Translations under genes and position numbers: made by a program
Source: Vreelandella olivaria
GTDB taxonomy: Bacteria > Pseudomonadota > Gammaproteobacteria > Pseudomonadales > Halomonadaceae
Length of the DNA: 64,000 nucleotides
Assembly (NCBI RefSeq): GCF_023507745.1
Contig: NZ_JALPZO010000008.1
Location: 85,665 to 149,664 of the forward strand
Reading direction: 5' to 3'
Shown here: positions 1 through 8,173 of the stretch, piece after piece
How positions within the stretch are numbered: position 1 is the first letter of the stretch
Layout: every line of letters starts with the position of its first letter
The notes under the pieces: model-generated
The model's database searches: none
Told to the model about the DNA's origin: nothing
What the model saw: the letters and a program-made list of their open reading frames with translations, nothing else

Positions 1-103
1 CGCTGAGCGGATGATCGGTACTTCCCCGTAGCATACGCCCGCCTACTGGCTCACCGTGGCGCATAATATCAATCGTCATGATCTCCGCATTGGGAAAACG
101 CAT
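1..103 (-). CDS. Histidine phosphatase family protein (N-terminal part; runs off the window)
   Basis: A minus-strand frame opens at an ATG at 101-103, preceded by a good Shine-Dalgarno (AAGGAG), and stays open to the window edge. The 34 visible residues include IMRHGEP followed by an arginine- and glycine-rich stretch, the RHG signature of the phosphoglycerate mutase/CobC-type histidine phosphatases; the His of RHG would be the phosphorylated residue. It starts 27 bp after the second phnE stop, so it looks like the last visible gene of the phnDCEE operon. A role in processing an imported phosphorus compound is inference; alpha-ribazole phosphatase or a sugar phosphatase is equally possible from so short a fragment. 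Confidence 0.7.
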   Translation of the reverse strand, partial: MRFPNAEIMTIDIMRHGEPVGGRMLRGSTDHPLS

Positions 104-130
104 GGTGACTCCTTATCCTGCTCAACCGGA

Positions 131-946
131 CTAAATAATGGCATGGCGCACACGGGCGGACACCCACTCCGACACCAGCACCGTTACAAAAATCATCACA
201 AAGATAACGCTAACCTGGTTCCAGGCGAGACTGTTAATGGAGGCATTTAGCTGTAAACCAATTCCGCCCGCCCCCACCAGCCCCAACACCGTGGATTCGC
301 GGATATTGATATCCCAGCGGTAGACGCTGATACCGGCAAAAGCGGGCATCACCTGGGGCAGCACACCGTAGTTCATTATCTGCAAACGGCTGGCACCAGT
401 GGCACTAATGGCTTCTACCGGGGTGGGGTGGATCTCTTCAATGGCCTCATATAACAACTTGCCCACAAAACCAATGGAGCGCAGGGCAATGGCGATAATA
501 CCCGCAAGCACACCAGGGCCGAGTATCGTGACCAGTAGCATGGCCCAAATCAGTGAATTGATAGAGCGTGATGAGACAATAATGGTCAGTGCCACACTGC
601 GCACCAGTGGGTGTGGCGTGGTATTACGCGCCGCTAAGAAGGCCACGGGAAATGCCATCATTATGCCCAGTGCAGTACCCAGAGTGGCAATATTCAGCGT
701 ATCCCACATGGGTTTCCAGAGTACACTGGCGTACTCCCAGCGCGGAGGTAACATGCGGCTAATCAGATCGCTGCCCTGGCGCCCGGCGTCTTCCACAAAC
801 ACCCACATGGTGTTGTCGGAAATCACCTTCCAGCAGAGCAGAAACAGACTCATACCCATCATCCAGGCAGCATACTGCAACCACTGGGCACGCGTAGTCC
901 GACGCTGCCACAGCGGTGTGCCCTGAGGGGAAGTTGAAACTGGCAT
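131..946 (-). CDS. phnE: Phosphonate/phosphite ABC transporter permease (second of two)
   Basis: Integral membrane subunit of a PhnCDE-type importer, 271 residues from the chosen start. Hydrophobic spans lie near the N-terminus, mid-protein and C-terminus, and the permease loop that contacts the ATPase is recognisable (EAISATGAS), followed by a conserved VGAGGIG stretch near the C-terminus. The frame could be extended upstream to 1018, but that would overlap the preceding gene by 41 bp. The ATG at 944-946 has an AGAGGA ribosome site 6 bases ahead, so I chose it. Two adjacent phnE paralogues probably form a heterodimeric channel, as in rhizobial phoCDET. Substrate (phosphonate, phosphite or phosphate) cannot be read from the sequence. 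Confidence 0.9.
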   Translation of the reverse strand: MPVSTSPQGTPLWQRRTTRAQWLQYAAWMMGMSLFLLCWKVISDNTMWVFVEDAGRQGSDLISRMLPPRWEYASVLWKPMWDTLNIATLGTALGIMMAFPVAFLAARNTTPHPLVRSVALTIIVSSRSINSLIWAMLLVTILGPGVLAGIIAIALRSIGFVGKLLYEAIEEIHPTPVEAISATGASRLQIMNYGVLPQVMPAFAGISVYRWDINIRESTVLGLVGAGGIGLQLNASINSLAWNQVSVIFVMIFVTVLVSEWVSARVRHAII

Positions 947-977
947 CACATTTCCTCTTATAACCTGCGGTGTGCTC

Positions 978-1805
978 TTATTGAGTCCAACGGCGTACAT
1001 AGCTGGAGAGGTACTCACTCAACAGCACAATAGCGATAATAATCAATAGAATGGCGGCAGAGGTGCCATACTCATAGCGGCTTAGTGAAGTGTTCAGCGT
1101 TGCGCCAATACCACCCGCCCCCACAATGCCAATCACCGATGACTCGCGGAAATTGATATCCAGCCGGTACATGGAAAGCCCGATCAAGCGCGGCATCACC
1201 TGTGGCTGAATGGCATGGTTCATGGTTTGCCACCATCCCGCTCCGGTGGCGCGTACCGCTTCTACCTGCCTCCAGTCGAGGTCTTCAATATCCTCCGCCA
1301 AAAGCTTGGCCATAAAGCCGATAGTGGCAAACGCGAGCGTGATCATCCCTGCAAACGGCCCAAAGCCGAACATCACCACAAAAAGAATCGCAATAATGAT
1401 TTCCTGGAAGGTGCGCGACACGGCAATAATGGCACGACAGACCGTATAGACCGGCAACGGAGCGATATTGCGTGCTGCCCCCAATCCCACAGGAATGGCG
1501 AGTAATACGCCGATCACCGTAGAGGTGAGCGTCATGGTGAGACTTTCCAGTAAGCCTGCCCAAATATCGCTCTGGCGGCTTACAAAATCCGGTTGCATAA
1601 AGGCACCGAGAAAGTTGATCGCCCGCCCAGAACCTTCGGCCACCCGCGCCCAGTTCACTTCCACGGAAGCCAGCGCCAATGCCAGATACACCACACCGCT
1701 TAACACCAGCGCCCAGCGCAAGCGGGAACTTTCAATCAGCGGCAGCCTGCGCCACTGTCCCTGGCGCGCAGCCTGCTGACGCGCCAACGTATCGGTACGG
1801 CTCAT
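978..1805 (-). CDS. phnE: Phosphonate/phosphite ABC transporter permease (first of two)
   Basis: A 275-residue inner-membrane permease homologous to its downstream neighbour. After a basic, cytoplasmic first 30 residues comes a membrane span, then a periplasmic loop, then the binding-protein-dependent transport domain with the EAVRATGAG coupling loop and [10 protein letters not shown] near the C-terminus. Its ATG overlaps the TGA of phnC in an ATGA arrangement at 1802-1805, implying translational coupling in the order phnD-phnC-phnE-phnE. It would pair with the second permease to form the channel for the phnD-bound ligand. Family assignment is firm; the ligand is not. Confidence 0.92.
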   Translation of the reverse strand: MSRTDTLARQQAARQGQWRRLPLIESSRLRWALVLSGVVYLALALASVEVNWARVAEGSGRAINFLGAFMQPDFVSRQSDIWAGLLESLTMTLTSTVIGVLLAIPVGLGAARNIAPLPVYTVCRAIIAVSRTFQEIIIAILFVVMFGFGPFAGMITLAFATIGFMAKLLAEDIEDLDWRQVEAVRATGAGWWQTMNHAIQPQVMPRLIGLSMYRLDINFRESSVIGIVGAGGIGATLNTSLSRYEYGTSAAILLIIIAIVLLSEYLSSYVRRWTQ

Positions 1806-2665
1806 CGCGCGCCTCCACTGGCAAGACCTGTTAGTGGGCGCGGGGTGGCATAGGGGCGCTGACCATGATGATGACCAATCTCTTCAATGCTCTCTACCTC
1901 TTCAACTGGCTCTGGACTGGTATCCCACTCCTCCTCACCATAAATAGTGGTCAGAATATCGCTGGTTAATTCGCTGGGCTGGCCATCAAAGACGATTTGC
2001 CCGGCGCGCAGCCCTACAATTCGGTCAGCAAATTGCTGGGCGAGTGCCACATCGTGAATATTGATAATGGCCGCCAACTCACGCTCGGCGCACAGCTCAC
2101 GAATCAACCGCATAATCTGCCGTGAGGTTTTGGGATCAAGGCTGGCCGTCGGCTCATCCACCAGCAACAGCTTAGGGCTTTGCAACAGCGCCCGGGCGAT
2201 CCCCACCCGCTGACGCTGCCCCCCGGAGAGGGCATCGGCGCGTTTATCAATGGCATGGGGCAAACCAACGCGCTCCAGCAAGCGGAATGCTTCAGCAACA
2301 GCCTCTGTTGGGTAACGGCGTAAAAAACTGCGCCAGAACCCGACATACCCCAACTGGCCGGAAAGCACATTCTCCATCACGGTTAAACGGTCAACCAGCG
2401 CATACTCCTGGAAGATCATTCCCATGGAGCGGCGGGCATGTCGCAGGCGGTTGCCGGACAGTGTCGTCAGCTCCGTACCTTCCAGCCGAATGCTACCCTG
2501 GGTAGGTTCTACCAGGCGGTTTACACAGCGGATCAGCGTGCTTTTTCCTGCACCAGATGGCCCAATCAACGCCATTACCTGACCTTTCGGTAGCGACAGC
2601 TGTATATCGTCAAGCGCACGATCCCCAGTGGGGTAACGCTTACCAACGCCAGTGAGTGTCAACAT
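1802..2665 (-). CDS. phnC: Phosphonate/phosphite ABC transporter ATP-binding protein
   Basis: Cytoplasmic ATPase of the importer, 287 residues. Visible motifs are Walker [10 protein letters not shown] at 35-43, the Q-loop (IFQEY), the ABC signature LSGGQRQR near 145 and Walker [14 protein letters not shown] just after it. This is the PhnC pattern (phosphonate class). The C-terminal 40 residues are a charged, Glu/His-rich tail beyond the usual core and are poorly conserved-looking. It lies 76 bp downstream of phnD and overlaps the first phnE by four bases, so the four genes form one operon read leftward. Confidence 0.93.
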   Translation of the reverse strand: MLTLTGVGKRYPTGDRALDDIQLSLPKGQVMALIGPSGAGKSTLIRCVNRLVEPTQGSIRLEGTELTTLSGNRLRHARRSMGMIFQEYALVDRLTVMENVLSGQLGYVGFWRSFLRRYPTEAVAEAFRLLERVGLPHAIDKRADALSGGQRQRVGIARALLQSPKLLLVDEPTASLDPKTSRQIMRLIRELCAERELAAIINIHDVALAQQFADRIVGLRAGQIVFDGQPSELTSDILTTIYGEEEWDTSPEPVEEVESIEEIGHHHGQRPYATPRPLTGLASGGAR

Positions 2666-2741
2666 GGGGGTGCCTCATCTACATAGCGGTTCGGCCAGAA
2701 GGTTGCCCTCCTGGCCGATGGGTTATGGAACTACTAATGCA

Positions 2742-3707
2742 TTAATCGCAGTCGTAGGTAACGCCGTTGGCATCGGCAATCGTGCGGATAACTGACCAGT
2801 GCTCTTCATAGGTGATGGGGATGAACTGCGCTTCACCTGAATTTTCAAACTCCGCCTGTAACGCGCTACCTTCCCAGTCGTAGCTGAAGAACGCATCCTG
2901 GATCTGCTGTTGCAGCTCAGGGGTCAGGTTATGCGCGGTGCCGTAGGCCGTGGTGGGGAAGGTTTCAGAGGTGTAGATCACCTCGTAGTCGCCCTCGTTG
3001 ACCACACCACGGGAAATCATGCGATGAGCCACGGAATTGGCAATGGCGGCAGCATCGTAATCCTTGTTGATCACACCCAGGATAGAGTTGTCATGAGAGC
3101 CGGAGAAGGCAGTCTCGAAATCTTCACCCGCTTCCAGCCCATACTCGGAGCGCAGCAGCGCGGAAGGTGCGCGGAAGCCCGAGTTGGACGTTTCCGAAGT
3201 AAAGGCCAACTGGCGACCCTGCAGGTCTTCCATGCTCTCTATACCGCTACCCGGGTAGGTGATGATCTCCATCTCATAGCCGTAGCTGCCATCGTCAGCG
3301 GCCATGATGGCAAACGGGCGGAAACCACCGCAGTTAACCGCAATCGGCACACCACCGGTATTGAAGCCGGCAACGTGCAGGCGACCCGCGCGCAGTGCTT
3401 CCTGCTGGGCCGCATTCGACTGTACCGGGAAGAACTGCACGCGCTTGCCGGTAGCTTCGCTCAGATGGTCCAGAAAGCCTGCCCACACATCGGCATAAAC
3501 GGCGGGATCTTCAACTGGAGTGTAAGCAAACACGAGCGTATCCGGGTCTACCCACTGGGACTCGTCGCTGGGAACGTCGGCAACCATATCACCATCGTTA
3601 TCCACATAGCGGGATGAAAGGTCAGCAGAGGCGCTAACCGCTGTCAGCGCAAACATGCTGGTGACAACGACACTAATCAACGTACGGGAGATAGACAGAG
3701 TTTGCAT
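2742..3707 (-). CDS. phnD: Phosphate/phosphite/phosphonate ABC transporter substrate-binding protein
   Basis: Periplasmic binding protein of 321 residues. A Sec signal peptide ends near ALTAVSASA at residue 28. The mature protein begins with DNDGDMVAD, a calcium-loop-like DxDGDxxxD stretch, before the PhnD fold, where TPVEDPAVYADVW, QSNAAQQEAL and the TSNSGF ligand loop are typical of this subfamily. A single Cys in the ligand region and a C-terminal Cys could form a disulfide. It is the first gene of the minus-strand phn operon; upstream lies an array of 11-bp-spaced TGTCA units, so phosphate-starvation control by PhoB is likely. Binding of phosphonate versus phosphite versus phosphate cannot be told. 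Confidence 0.9.
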   Translation of the reverse strand: MQTLSISRTLISVVVTSMFALTAVSASADLSSRYVDNDGDMVADVPSDESQWVDPDTLVFAYTPVEDPAVYADVWAGFLDHLSEATGKRVQFFPVQSNAAQQEALRAGRLHVAGFNTGGVPIAVNCGGFRPFAIMAADDGSYGYEMEIITYPGSGIESMEDLQGRQLAFTSETSNSGFRAPSALLRSEYGLEAGEDFETAFSGSHDNSILGVINKDYDAAAIANSVAHRMISRGVVNEGDYEVIYTSETFPTTAYGTAHNLTPELQQQIQDAFFSYDWEGSALQAEFENSGEAQFIPITYEEHWSVIRTIADANGVTYDCD

Positions 3708-3758
3708 GCTTCACCTAAACGGGTTTGTTCATAGATGAAGCCATGCTGCCAAGGCTCC

Positions 3759-3819
3759 ATGACAGCAGCGGGTCACTCCCATGACAACCAAGTGACGTGT
3801 CGGTGACAAATCAGTGACA
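3759..3819 (-). promoter_or_regulatory. Tandem PhoB-box array upstream of phnD
   Basis: Read on the minus strand, hexamers TGTCAC (3814-3819), TGTCAC (3803-3808), CGTCAC (3792-3797) and TGTCAT (3781-3786) follow each other at exactly 11 bp, and a further TGTCAT sits two periods on, at 3759-3764. An 11-bp direct-repeat spacing of TGTCA is the known geometry of PhoB sites (CTGTCAT-rich Pho boxes). The array lies about 50-110 bp ahead of the phnD ATG and in the same orientation. The repeats are seen; PhoB binding is inferred. Confidence 0.8.
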
Positions 3820-3878
3820 CCACGCCTACAATGCCCATCAACGTTGATCGCTGTAATAGCACAGGGCTAAGTGCGCCC

Positions 3879-5234
3879 CTACTGCTGCGACACAACAGGC
3901 AACTCCACAATGACCTCTAAACCTCCAGCACCCGCTCGCTGCAAGCGCAGTTGCCCATGATAAAGCGTGACCAGATCAGCGACGATAGCCAACCCCAGTC
4001 CACTGCCTGAGCGCTGCTCATCCAACCGCTTGCCTCGCTGCACTGCTGCCTGACACTCCTCTGGTGTCATCCCAGGGCCATCATCGCTGACGCTGATAAC
4101 GAGTGTCTGGCCATTGACCTGAATAGCGATATGCACATCATGCTCCGCCCAGCGCAGTGCGTTATCCAGCAGGTTGCCCACCAACTCCTGGATATCCTGT
4201 TTATCCATATGGGCATACACATCGCTCTCCCAGGTTTGACGCAAGCTAAGCTGGCGCCGCTGAGCCAAACGCGCCAGCCCGGAAATCAGTGCGGATAAGG
4301 TTTCATGAAGTTCAATCGGCGCGAGCCGTGCCCCTTCACCGGCAGCGGATGCCCGCGCCAGATGGTGACGCACAGCGCTATCGACCCGGGAAAGCTCCAC
4401 CTCCCAGTTGTCCCGACTCTCCTTGGGCAACTGCCTCACCAGCAGACGCATAACGCTTAGAGGCGTTTTAAGCGCATGGGCAAGGTTACCCGCCGTATGC
4501 CGGCCGCGTTCGATCAAGCGCTGGTCCCGGGCCAGAACGGCATTCATTGAAATAGCCAGTGCCGCCAGTTCTCCCGGTAGCCGGGTATCCAGTTGTGCTG
4601 CCCGGCCCTGCTCCACCTCACGCAAATTAGCATTCATGCGGCGCAATGGTGCCAGCCCCCAGTGTACTTGCAGCGCCAGCACACTGAGCAGTAGCACGCC
4701 CAGGCCCAGCAAGCCCAGCCACAGCACAGTCTGAAATTGTTGAATATCATCACGCAGCGCATCCTCTTGGGCGGCAACACTGACATGTAACGGCGATGCC
4801 AGCGGCGCCAGGTGAATATCACGCTCAACCACGCGAAGCGACTGACCTCTTGGCCCGGACACAGAACGGGCACTGATGGCCTCACTCTCGGTGACTGGCA
4901 GGCGCTGATCCCATAAAGAGCGGGATGTTAACGTGTGGTTGCCTTGATCAGTAATTTGCCAATACCAGCCTGAGTAAACATGTTCAAAGCGCGGATCACC
5001 CAGAGCGCGGTCGTAGCTGAGCTGCTGAAGAAGCGGGTCATAGGTCACCCCTGCGATAATAACGTTAAGTGTTGCTTCCAAACGCGCATCGAAAGCGTGT
5101 ATCGCAGCGCTACGGTAGTGATGGGACAATAGCCAGCCAGCGACCGGCAGGGCTAACAGCACGATAAGCAGTGCCGCCAGCAGTAGGCGAGCGCTGACGG
5201 AGCAACGCTCGCTCCATGAGGTCATAATGCTCAT
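3879..5234 (-). CDS. Two-component sensor histidine kinase (PhoQ/QseC-like architecture)
   Basis: A 451-residue inner-membrane kinase. Membrane spans at about 14-36 and 169-191 flank a periplasmic sensor of about 130 residues with no family I recognise; a HAMP linker follows. The phosphoacceptor His253 is in LAHALKTPLS, the N box at LVGNLLDNAL (Asn354), G1 at DDGPG (384-388) and G2 at GSGLGL (410-415), so it should be catalytically competent. It overlaps the response regulator gene by ATGA (5231-5234). There is no PAS domain, which argues against it being PhoR. The neighbouring PepSY genes resemble CarRS/PmrAB-type loci that sense cations or antimicrobial peptides; that comparison is from memory. 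Confidence 0.9.
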   Translation of the reverse strand: MSIMTSWSERCSVSARLLLAALLIVLLALPVAGWLLSHHYRSAAIHAFDARLEATLNVIIAGVTYDPLLQQLSYDRALGDPRFEHVYSGWYWQITDQGNHTLTSRSLWDQRLPVTESEAISARSVSGPRGQSLRVVERDIHLAPLASPLHVSVAAQEDALRDDIQQFQTVLWLGLLGLGVLLLSVLALQVHWGLAPLRRMNANLREVEQGRAAQLDTRLPGELAALAISMNAVLARDQRLIERGRHTAGNLAHALKTPLSVMRLLVRQLPKESRDNWEVELSRVDSAVRHHLARASAAGEGARLAPIELHETLSALISGLARLAQRRQLSLRQTWESDVYAHMDKQDIQELVGNLLDNALRWAEHDVHIAIQVNGQTLVISVSDDGPGMTPEECQAAVQRGKRLDEQRSGSGLGLAIVADLVTLYHGQLRLQRAGAGGLEVIVELPVVSQQ

Positions 5235-5905
5235 GGGTCACTGGGCTCGTCAGCTAACAGCCGATACCCCTGGCCCCGTAATGTGGCTATCCGCCATGCG
5301 CCCAGCTTACGACGCAGGCGGCTGACCTGGACATCAATAACATTAGAGTCAGGCTCATGGTCGCGGTCATAAACATGCTCGGCAAGCTCACTGCGGTTGA
5401 CCACCCGGGGAGCAGCATGCATTAAGTAGCTAAGCAGACGAGTTTCCTGGGCGGTTAAACTAACCGGCCTGCCCGCCAACGTGACATGCTGGGTGTGGGT
5501 ATCCAGATTTAACTCCCCGACTTTTAATACCGGATGAGCATGCCCGTGGCTGCGGCGCACCAGGGCACGCAACCGAAACAACACCTCCGCCGATTCAAAA
5601 GGCTTGGTGACATAGTCATCCGCACCGGCAGTAAAGCCCGCCGCCTTATCCGCCCAGCGCTCACGGGCGGTTAAAATCAGCACAGGCAAATCGATACCGT
5701 CCTCACGCCATGCGGAAAGCCAGCGGGTACCATCGCCGTCGGGCAGCCCCACATCCAGTATCAGCGTATCGTAGGCTTCCGTTCGCACCAGGAAATCAGC
5801 TTCCTGCCCATTTTCTGCGTGCTCGACAATCCAATCACTATCCCGTAGCGCCTGGCTTAGCTCACGGGCAAGCGCCTGGTCATCCTCTACCAGCAAACAC
5901 TTCAT
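5231..5905 (-). CDS. OmpR-family response regulator
   Basis: A 224-residue transcription factor. The receiver domain (1-115) has the acidic pocket EDD at 7-9, the phosphorylation site Asp51 in ILDVGLP, Thr79 and Lys101 in VTKPF. The C-terminal winged helix (about 125-220) has LTAQETRLLSYL and VDVQVSRLRRKL-like features (ViDVQVSRLRRKL) of the Trans_reg_C domain. It is translationally coupled to the kinase and follows a PepSY gene by 38 bp. Its own targets probably include the divergent PepSY genes, between which a GTTCAT direct repeat of 11-bp period is present. Confidence 0.93.
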   Translation of the reverse strand: MKCLLVEDDQALARELSQALRDSDWIVEHAENGQEADFLVRTEAYDTLILDVGLPDGDGTRWLSAWREDGIDLPVLILTARERWADKAAGFTAGADDYVTKPFESAEVLFRLRALVRRSHGHAHPVLKVGELNLDTHTQHVTLAGRPVSLTAQETRLLSYLMHAAPRVVNRSELAEHVYDRDHEPDSNVIDVQVSRLRRKLGAWRIATLRGQGYRLLADEPSDP

Positions 5906-5943
5906 GGTTTACCACCTTAGTGCGGAGTTTATCAGCGTATTGT

Positions 5944-6312
5944 TCACTGGCGCCGCATCTCGTTGATGCGTACCCCCTCGATTTTCATCAACTGACCACT
6001 GTGTCCATCAAACTCAAACTCAACTACTTGCCCCTGTGGTCCAAGCAGTTTGATTTCGTACTCTACCAGACCATTTTCACGCTCTATTTCCACCTCCAGC
6101 ACATCGCCATGATAGTTCTCCTCCAGCCAGTCGAGGATCGTTTCCAAGGGCACAACGTCCCCCCGCCTCACTTCACCATGCAGCGGTTCCCAGGGCTGAT
6201 CACCTATCGCACTTCCTGACAATACCGTCACCAGTATGGCGCCCAGCAGTAGCTGCCGCATAAAGCGGTGGCAATAACACAAGCGTGAAAGTGAACAGGT
6301 CGTCGTTTTCAT
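5944..6312 (-). CDS. PepSY domain protein, exported
   Basis: A 122-residue protein with one PepSY-type domain: VPLETILDWLEENYHGDVLEVEIE, then a strand pair and GHSGQLMKIEG near the end, shown here only in pieces. The frame begins at 6312, but an internal Met (residue 18, start 6261) begins a textbook signal peptide (MRQLLLGAILV, cleavage near SAIG). Because the regulator-binding repeats end only about 25 bp ahead of 6312, the start at 6261 may be the real one; neither has a clear Shine-Dalgarno. It heads the operon with the regulator and kinase, so it probably acts as a periplasmic accessory or inhibitor of that pathway. Confidence 0.8.
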   Translation of the reverse strand: MKTTTCSLSRLCYCHRFMRQLLLGAILVTVLSGSAIGDQPWEPLHGEVRRGDVVPLETILDWLEENYHGDVLEVEIERENGLVEYEIKLLGPQGQVVEFEFDGHSGQLMKIEGVRINEMRRQ

Positions 6313-6336
6313 AGCGATAAGAGTGCCAAAAGCAAC

Positions 6337-6355
6337 ATGAACGGTAGATGAACGG
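6337..6355. promoter_or_regulatory. Direct repeat between divergent PepSY genes, likely response-regulator site
   Basis: ATGAACGG occurs twice, at 6337-6344 and 6348-6355, an exact 11-bp period (GTTCAT-N5-GTTCAT on the other strand). Such half-site spacing is typical of OmpR/PhoP/PmrA-class regulators that bind one face of DNA as a head-to-tail dimer. It lies between the PepSY-regulator-kinase operon and the second PepSY gene, so one site could control both directions. A possible -10 (TATAAA, 6387-6392) serves the rightward gene. Binding by the adjacent regulator is inference. Confidence 0.6.
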
Positions 6356-6461
6356 CATTGTCAGCTTAAAGACAGAACAGTAGTGCTATAAATACTCTGT
6401 CGCATTCGCTGAGTGACATTCACCACGCAATGCCATTCACCCTACGAAGAAGGAATTTGCT

Positions 6462-6938
6462 ATGAACGCCATGAAAAAACTGCTGTTGATCCCGACCTCT
6501 GCCCTGCTGCTCACCGCCGCTGCCGGTAGCGTTCAAGCAGACTATCTACCCATGGACCGGATTGACGATGTATTAACCCACGCTTCCGACTACGGGTTCA
6601 TCCAGTATGAAGAGATCAGTATCAAAAGCCGTGGCCGCGCCGAAGTAGAAGGCTGGCTTGATGATGAGTGGTACGCAGACGTTGAATTCTCTATTGATAA
6701 TGGCGAAACCTTAAAAGAAGAGCGTAAGCGTTTAATTACAGGTGCATGGGGCATGAGCGAAGATGATATCCGCCAGGCGCTTAATGTCGCCAGTCAGGAA
6801 GGTATGACAGAGTTCGAAGATATCGATATTGATAAAAGCGGCATGATTGATATCGAAGGCCGTGATGCCAATGGCCGCGAACTGGAGATCAGCCTGCGCC
6901 AGGGCACCGATCAGGTTAGCTCCATTGATCGTGACTAA
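6462..6938 (+). CDS. PepSY-like periplasmic protein with two repeated domains
   Basis: A 158-residue acidic protein with a signal peptide (MKKLLLIPTSALLL, cleavage after VQA near residue 26). The mature part holds two related units, each with a YGF/EGM-FEDI-IKSRG/DKSG-EVEGW/DIEGR pattern, at about 30-90 and 95-150, which reads as duplicated PepSY-type folds. A strong ribosome site (AAGGA) precedes the ATG. It is divergent from the PepSY-regulator-kinase operon across a regulator-type direct repeat, and such proteins are commonly the most strongly induced target of that kind of system. Biochemical role unknown. Confidence 0.85.
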   Translation: MNAMKKLLLIPTSALLLTAAAGSVQADYLPMDRIDDVLTHASDYGFIQYEEISIKSRGRAEVEGWLDDEWYADVEFSIDNGETLKEERKRLITGAWGMSEDDIRQALNVASQEGMTEFEDIDIDKSGMIDIEGRDANGRELEISLRQGTDQVSSIDRD

Positions 6939-6961
6939 CCGCCTGTTTATCCAGCTAGTCT

Positions 6962-6991
6962 GCGGACTCTCTTTGGAGAGTCCGCTTTTTT
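6962..6991 (+). terminator. Rho-independent terminator of the PepSY gene
   Basis: GCGGACTCTC, a 4-base loop TTTG and the exact complement GAGAGTCCGC are followed by six T. It starts 23 bp after the stop codon. A perfect 10-bp stem plus a U tract makes this a strong call. Confidence 0.93.
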
Positions 6992-7170
6992 GCCAACTAC
7001 AATCCTAATAGCCCCCGCGTCATAATAGCCTCAGCAATACGCTCTATCTCCTGACGGTAGACTGCCTGTCGATAGGTGGTTGCGTCGTGATTCCCCTGGC
7101 TTCACGTTGTAATGTGTTACAGCGTAGCCGTTACTTATCCATTCTGGGCTGTGCCCATAGGGAGATACCG

Positions 7171-8166
7171 GTGCCCCCGTCTACCTCTGCCGAAGGCGTA
7201 AGTGACCATTTGGAGCATGCAGTACTGCGTGACATCGCGTGGTTACTGGCGACACCTGATCTTGTTGAACTGCCAGGACCAATTCCCAGCGCAGGGCGGC
7301 CAACGCGCCAGGAGCTTGGGCTAACCGAAGGAGAGGATAAGTGGCTGGCACAACTCGCACCGGTGGTTACCGCGCTGGATGGTAAGTTAGCCACGCGCAT
7401 GGGCCACTACCATGAGCGGCTGTGGCATCTGCTGCTGGGCCATGCACCCAATACGCGACTGCTGGCCCATAACGTGCGCATCACTTATAAGCGCAACACG
7501 CTGGGTGAGTTGGATATGCTCTACCGAACCCGGAATAACCCAGCGCCGATACATTTGGAAGTGGCGATCAAATTCTACCTGGGGTTACCGGATGGGCCTG
7601 GGGCAGCTACCAGCCAAAGCCGCTGGATTGGCCCCGGCGGGCTGGACAGCCTGGCGCTAAAATGTAGCCACTTACGCCACCACCAGTTGCCACTTTCCAA
7701 TACATCTCTGGCGCTGGCCACGTTAGCCCATTGGCTGGCACCCAGGGACTTGGGCTCACCAACATCCATACAGCAGCTCACCCAGCGGCTCGCCATGCCA
7801 GGGGTGCTATTTTACCCCTGGCATGGCGCCCTACCGCCGCCGGAGGGGGCAACCGCCGCCCACCGGCGTGGTCAGTGGTGTTATATGAGGGATTGGCCAA
7901 CGCTGGCTGCTGAAAAAGGCACGGCGCTACAGCTGGCCTGGCTGGAAAAGCCCCACTGGTTGGCACCGCCGCGCAACGACGCGTTTTACCCCGCTGGCGA
8001 GCTGATGCCAATAATCAGGCGTCAGATGCAACAACAACGCAGGCCGCAGCTGGTCATGCTCTATAGCCCGCAGACAGCACATTCAGGAGAACGCCTGGTG
8101 GAGCGGCTCTGCATTGTGCCCGATGACTGGCCACGCCAGGTGCCACTACCCCCTGCAAACCATTAG
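7171..8166 (+). CDS. DUF1853 family protein
   Basis: A 331-residue protein from a GTG at 7171, which has AGGGAGA just ahead; the frame is open back to another GTG at 7087 with no ribosome site. The centre carries TLGELDMLYRT followed by HLEVAIKFYLG, the family hallmark, whose D...ExK-like spacing (GELD, EVAIK) recalls a PD-(D/E)XK nuclease fold. No function is established that I know of. It is isolated: after a terminator on its left, and tail-to-tail with proB (8 bp) on its right. The nuclease resemblance is inference from motif spacing only. Confidence 0.8.
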   Translation: MPPSTSAEGVSDHLEHAVLRDIAWLLATPDLVELPGPIPSAGRPTRQELGLTEGEDKWLAQLAPVVTALDGKLATRMGHYHERLWHLLLGHAPNTRLLAHNVRITYKRNTLGELDMLYRTRNNPAPIHLEVAIKFYLGLPDGPGAATSQSRWIGPGGLDSLALKCSHLRHHQLPLSNTSLALATLAHWLAPRDLGSPTSIQQLTQRLAMPGVLFYPWHGALPPPEGATAAHRRGQWCYMRDWPTLAAEKGTALQLAWLEKPHWLAPPRNDAFYPAGELMPIIRRQMQQQRRPQLVMLYSPQTAHSGERLVERLCIVPDDWPRQVPLPPANH

Positions 8167-8173
8167 GCAGGTA

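Noticed and set aside
3879..5905. The two-component pair as PhoBR controlling the adjacent phn operon
   Set aside because: The kinase has a large periplasmic sensor and no PAS domain, and the pair is linked to PepSY genes, so it is not PhoBR; the PhoB gene must be elsewhere.
6997..7095. Minus-strand frame that reads like a protein C-terminus (YRQAVYRQEIERIAEAIM) ending in TAG
   Set aside because: It is only about 30 codons, bounded by an in-frame stop, with no start codon or ribosome site; it may be a decayed gene tail but cannot be supported.
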